Below are positions 4,666 to 5,490 of a stretch of DNA of 5,490 nucleotides, one piece after another; positions within the stretch are counted from its first letter, which is position 1; every line of letters starts with the position of its first letter. The stretch is from Chitinophagaceae bacterium (lineage in GTDB: Bacteria; Bacteroidota; Bacteroidia; Chitinophagales; Chitinophagaceae). The notes under the pieces were generated by a model. That model searched no databases, was not told the DNA's origin, and saw only the letters and a list, made by a program, of their open reading frames with translations. The stretch covers positions 1-5,490 of the forward strand of contig DMPB01000163.1 in NCBI GenBank assembly GCA_003456175.1, written 5' to 3'. A program made the position numbers and the translations under genes.

Positions 4666-5490
4666 ATGAACAGAAGAAAATTTGTAAAAAACAGTTTATA
4701 TGCAAGCGGTGCACTCGCTACAGAATCACTTATTTCAGGTAGTGCCAATGCTGCACCTTACGGTAAAAAAATAACGATTTTGCACACGAACGATGTACAT
4801 AGCCGCTTAGAACCTTTTGCTAACGACGGCAGCAGAAATGCTGGGCTAGGAGGCGTAGCATCGAGAGCTAGTATTATTAACAATATTAGAAAAGAAGGAG
4901 GCGAAGTATTGCTGTTAGATGCCGGAGATATCTTTCAAGGTACGCCCTACTTTAATTTATACAAAGGCGAGCCTGAAATAAAAGCCATGACTGCCATGGG
5001 CTACGATGCAGCCACCATGGGCAATCACGATTTTGATGCAGGCCTCGACAATTTTGCTACCCAACTACAACACGCTAAGTTCTCCATCATTAACTGCAAC
5101 TATAATTTTAATGGCACACCCATGGAAGGCAAAGCTGTGCCGTACAAAATATTTAATAAAGGCGGTTTAAAAGTGGGTGTACTTGGTGTAGGTATAGAAT
5201 TAAAAGGCCTTGTACCTGATAACCTGTATGGCAATACAGTGTATATGGAGCCCATACAAAGCGCCAACAACACAGCTGCACAACTTAGAAAAGAAGGTTG
5301 TGATTTAATAATATGCTTAAGCCACCTTGGAGATAAATACAACGATGATAAAGTAAGCGACGAAATTTTAGCGAAAGAAACATTTGATATCGATCTTATC
5401 ATTGGCGGCCACACACACCGATTTTTAACAACCCCGCAAATACAAAAACCGCCGCGGCAGCGATGTATTCGTGAATCAGGTAGGTTGGGG
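4666..5490 (+). CDS. Tat-exported metallophosphatase / 5'-nucleotidase catalytic domain (3' end outside window; frame change near the edge)
   Basis: Catalytic partner of the preceding lipoprotein: the N-terminal calcineurin-like domain of UshA-type 5'-nucleotidases, which hydrolyses nucleotides to nucleoside and phosphate. The ATG at 4666 gives MNRRKFVKNS, a twin-arginine signal, with a possible cleavage after SANA (residue 29). Dinuclear-metal and catalytic motifs follow in the normal order: HTNDVHSR (40-47; Asp43, His45), DAGDIFQG (85-92; Asp88), GNHDFDAG (119-126; Asn120, His121, Asp124), LSHLG (218-222; His220) and GGHTHRFL (247-254; His249, His251). All expected residues are present. The frame opened by this ATG has no stop before the window ends, but after about residue 261 it gives PPRQRCIRESGRLG, which is unlike the family. 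The next frame gives NRRGSDVFVNQVGWG from 5447, which is family-like. A complete one-domain protein would be near 300 aa. Its start, 14 nt after the previous stop, implies one operon. Confidence 0.88.
   Translation, partial: MNRRKFVKNSLYASGALATESLISGSANAAPYGKKITILHTNDVHSRLEPFANDGSRNAGLGGVASRASIINNIRKEGGEVLLLDAGDIFQGTPYFNLYKGEPEIKAMTAMGYDAATMGNHDFDAGLDNFATQLQHAKFSIINCNYNFNGTPMEGKAVPYKIFNKGGLKVGVLGVGIELKGLVPDNLYGNTVYMEPIQSANNTAAQLRKEGCDLIICLSHLGDKYNDDKVSDEILAKETFDIDLIIGGHTHRFLTTPQIQKPPRQRCIRESGRLG
5444..5448 (+). other. Probable frameshift at an A5 run in the metallophosphatase gene
   Basis: The frame that encodes every catalytic motif continues up to ...HRFLTTPQIQK and then loses family similarity. 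The frame shifted by one base reads NRRGSDVFVNQVGWG, which matches the usual block after GGHTH in this family. The switch falls at AAAAA. Either one A too many or two too few would explain it; the spacing FL-x-x-P-x-x-x-K-N remembered from relatives fits two missing A better. A sequencing or assembly error, a real mutation and slippage cannot be told apart here. Confidence 0.7.

Noticed and set aside
5100..5414. Minus-strand open frame opposite the metallophosphatase gene (also 4161-4352 opposite the lipoprotein gene)
   Set aside because: The opposite strand encodes intact catalytic and substrate-binding motifs at these places, so these are shadows.

Overview
The window looks like chromosomal DNA of a member of the Bacteroidota, possibly a Chitinophagaceae-like organism, although that finer placement is only inference. 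The evidence is a Bacteroidota-type glutamyl-tRNA synthetase with an AYYAFDT segment in place of the zinc-binding cysteines, a DUF3127 OB-fold-like protein (a family I know mainly from this phylum), TAnnTTTG-like -7 boxes, start codons without obvious Shine-Dalgarno sequences, and moderately AT-rich DNA.

Left part (1-3802), all on the minus strand. Reading in the direction of transcription, the order is: a DUF3127 single-stranded-DNA-binding-like protein (3425-3802) followed by a clear intrinsic terminator; a COG2509-type FAD-dependent dehydrogenase (1764-3338); gltX, glutamate-tRNA ligase (208-1731), only 32 nt after it and probably co-transcribed; a perfect 16-bp hairpin (153-187); and the first 25 codons of a B12-binding subunit or domain of a methylmalonyl-CoA-mutase-type enzyme (1-75). 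That last gene has its own -7-like box and several TACA/TGTA dyads upstream.

Right part (3803-5490), on the plus strand. A 105-bp divergent intergenic region (3803-3907) separates the DUF3127 gene from a two-gene unit. The first gene (3908-4651) encodes a lipoprotein that is only the C-terminal, substrate-binding domain of a 5'-nucleotidase. The second (from 4666, cut by the window edge) encodes the metallophosphatase catalytic domain behind a twin-arginine-type signal peptide. Together they make a UshA-like periplasmic 5'-nucleotidase divided between two genes in reversed domain order, probably for scavenging phosphate or nucleosides outside the cytoplasm. Near the window's right edge the catalytic gene changes reading frame at a run of five A (5444-5448). 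Family-like sequence continues in the next frame, so there is a real or technical indel.

I see no tRNA, rRNA, CRISPR array, insertion sequence or phage gene. Most of the window is housekeeping. The items most worth checking are the split nucleotidase with its two export routes, the frameshift, the SSB-like acidic tail on the DUF3127 protein, and the dyad cluster before the B12-protein gene.
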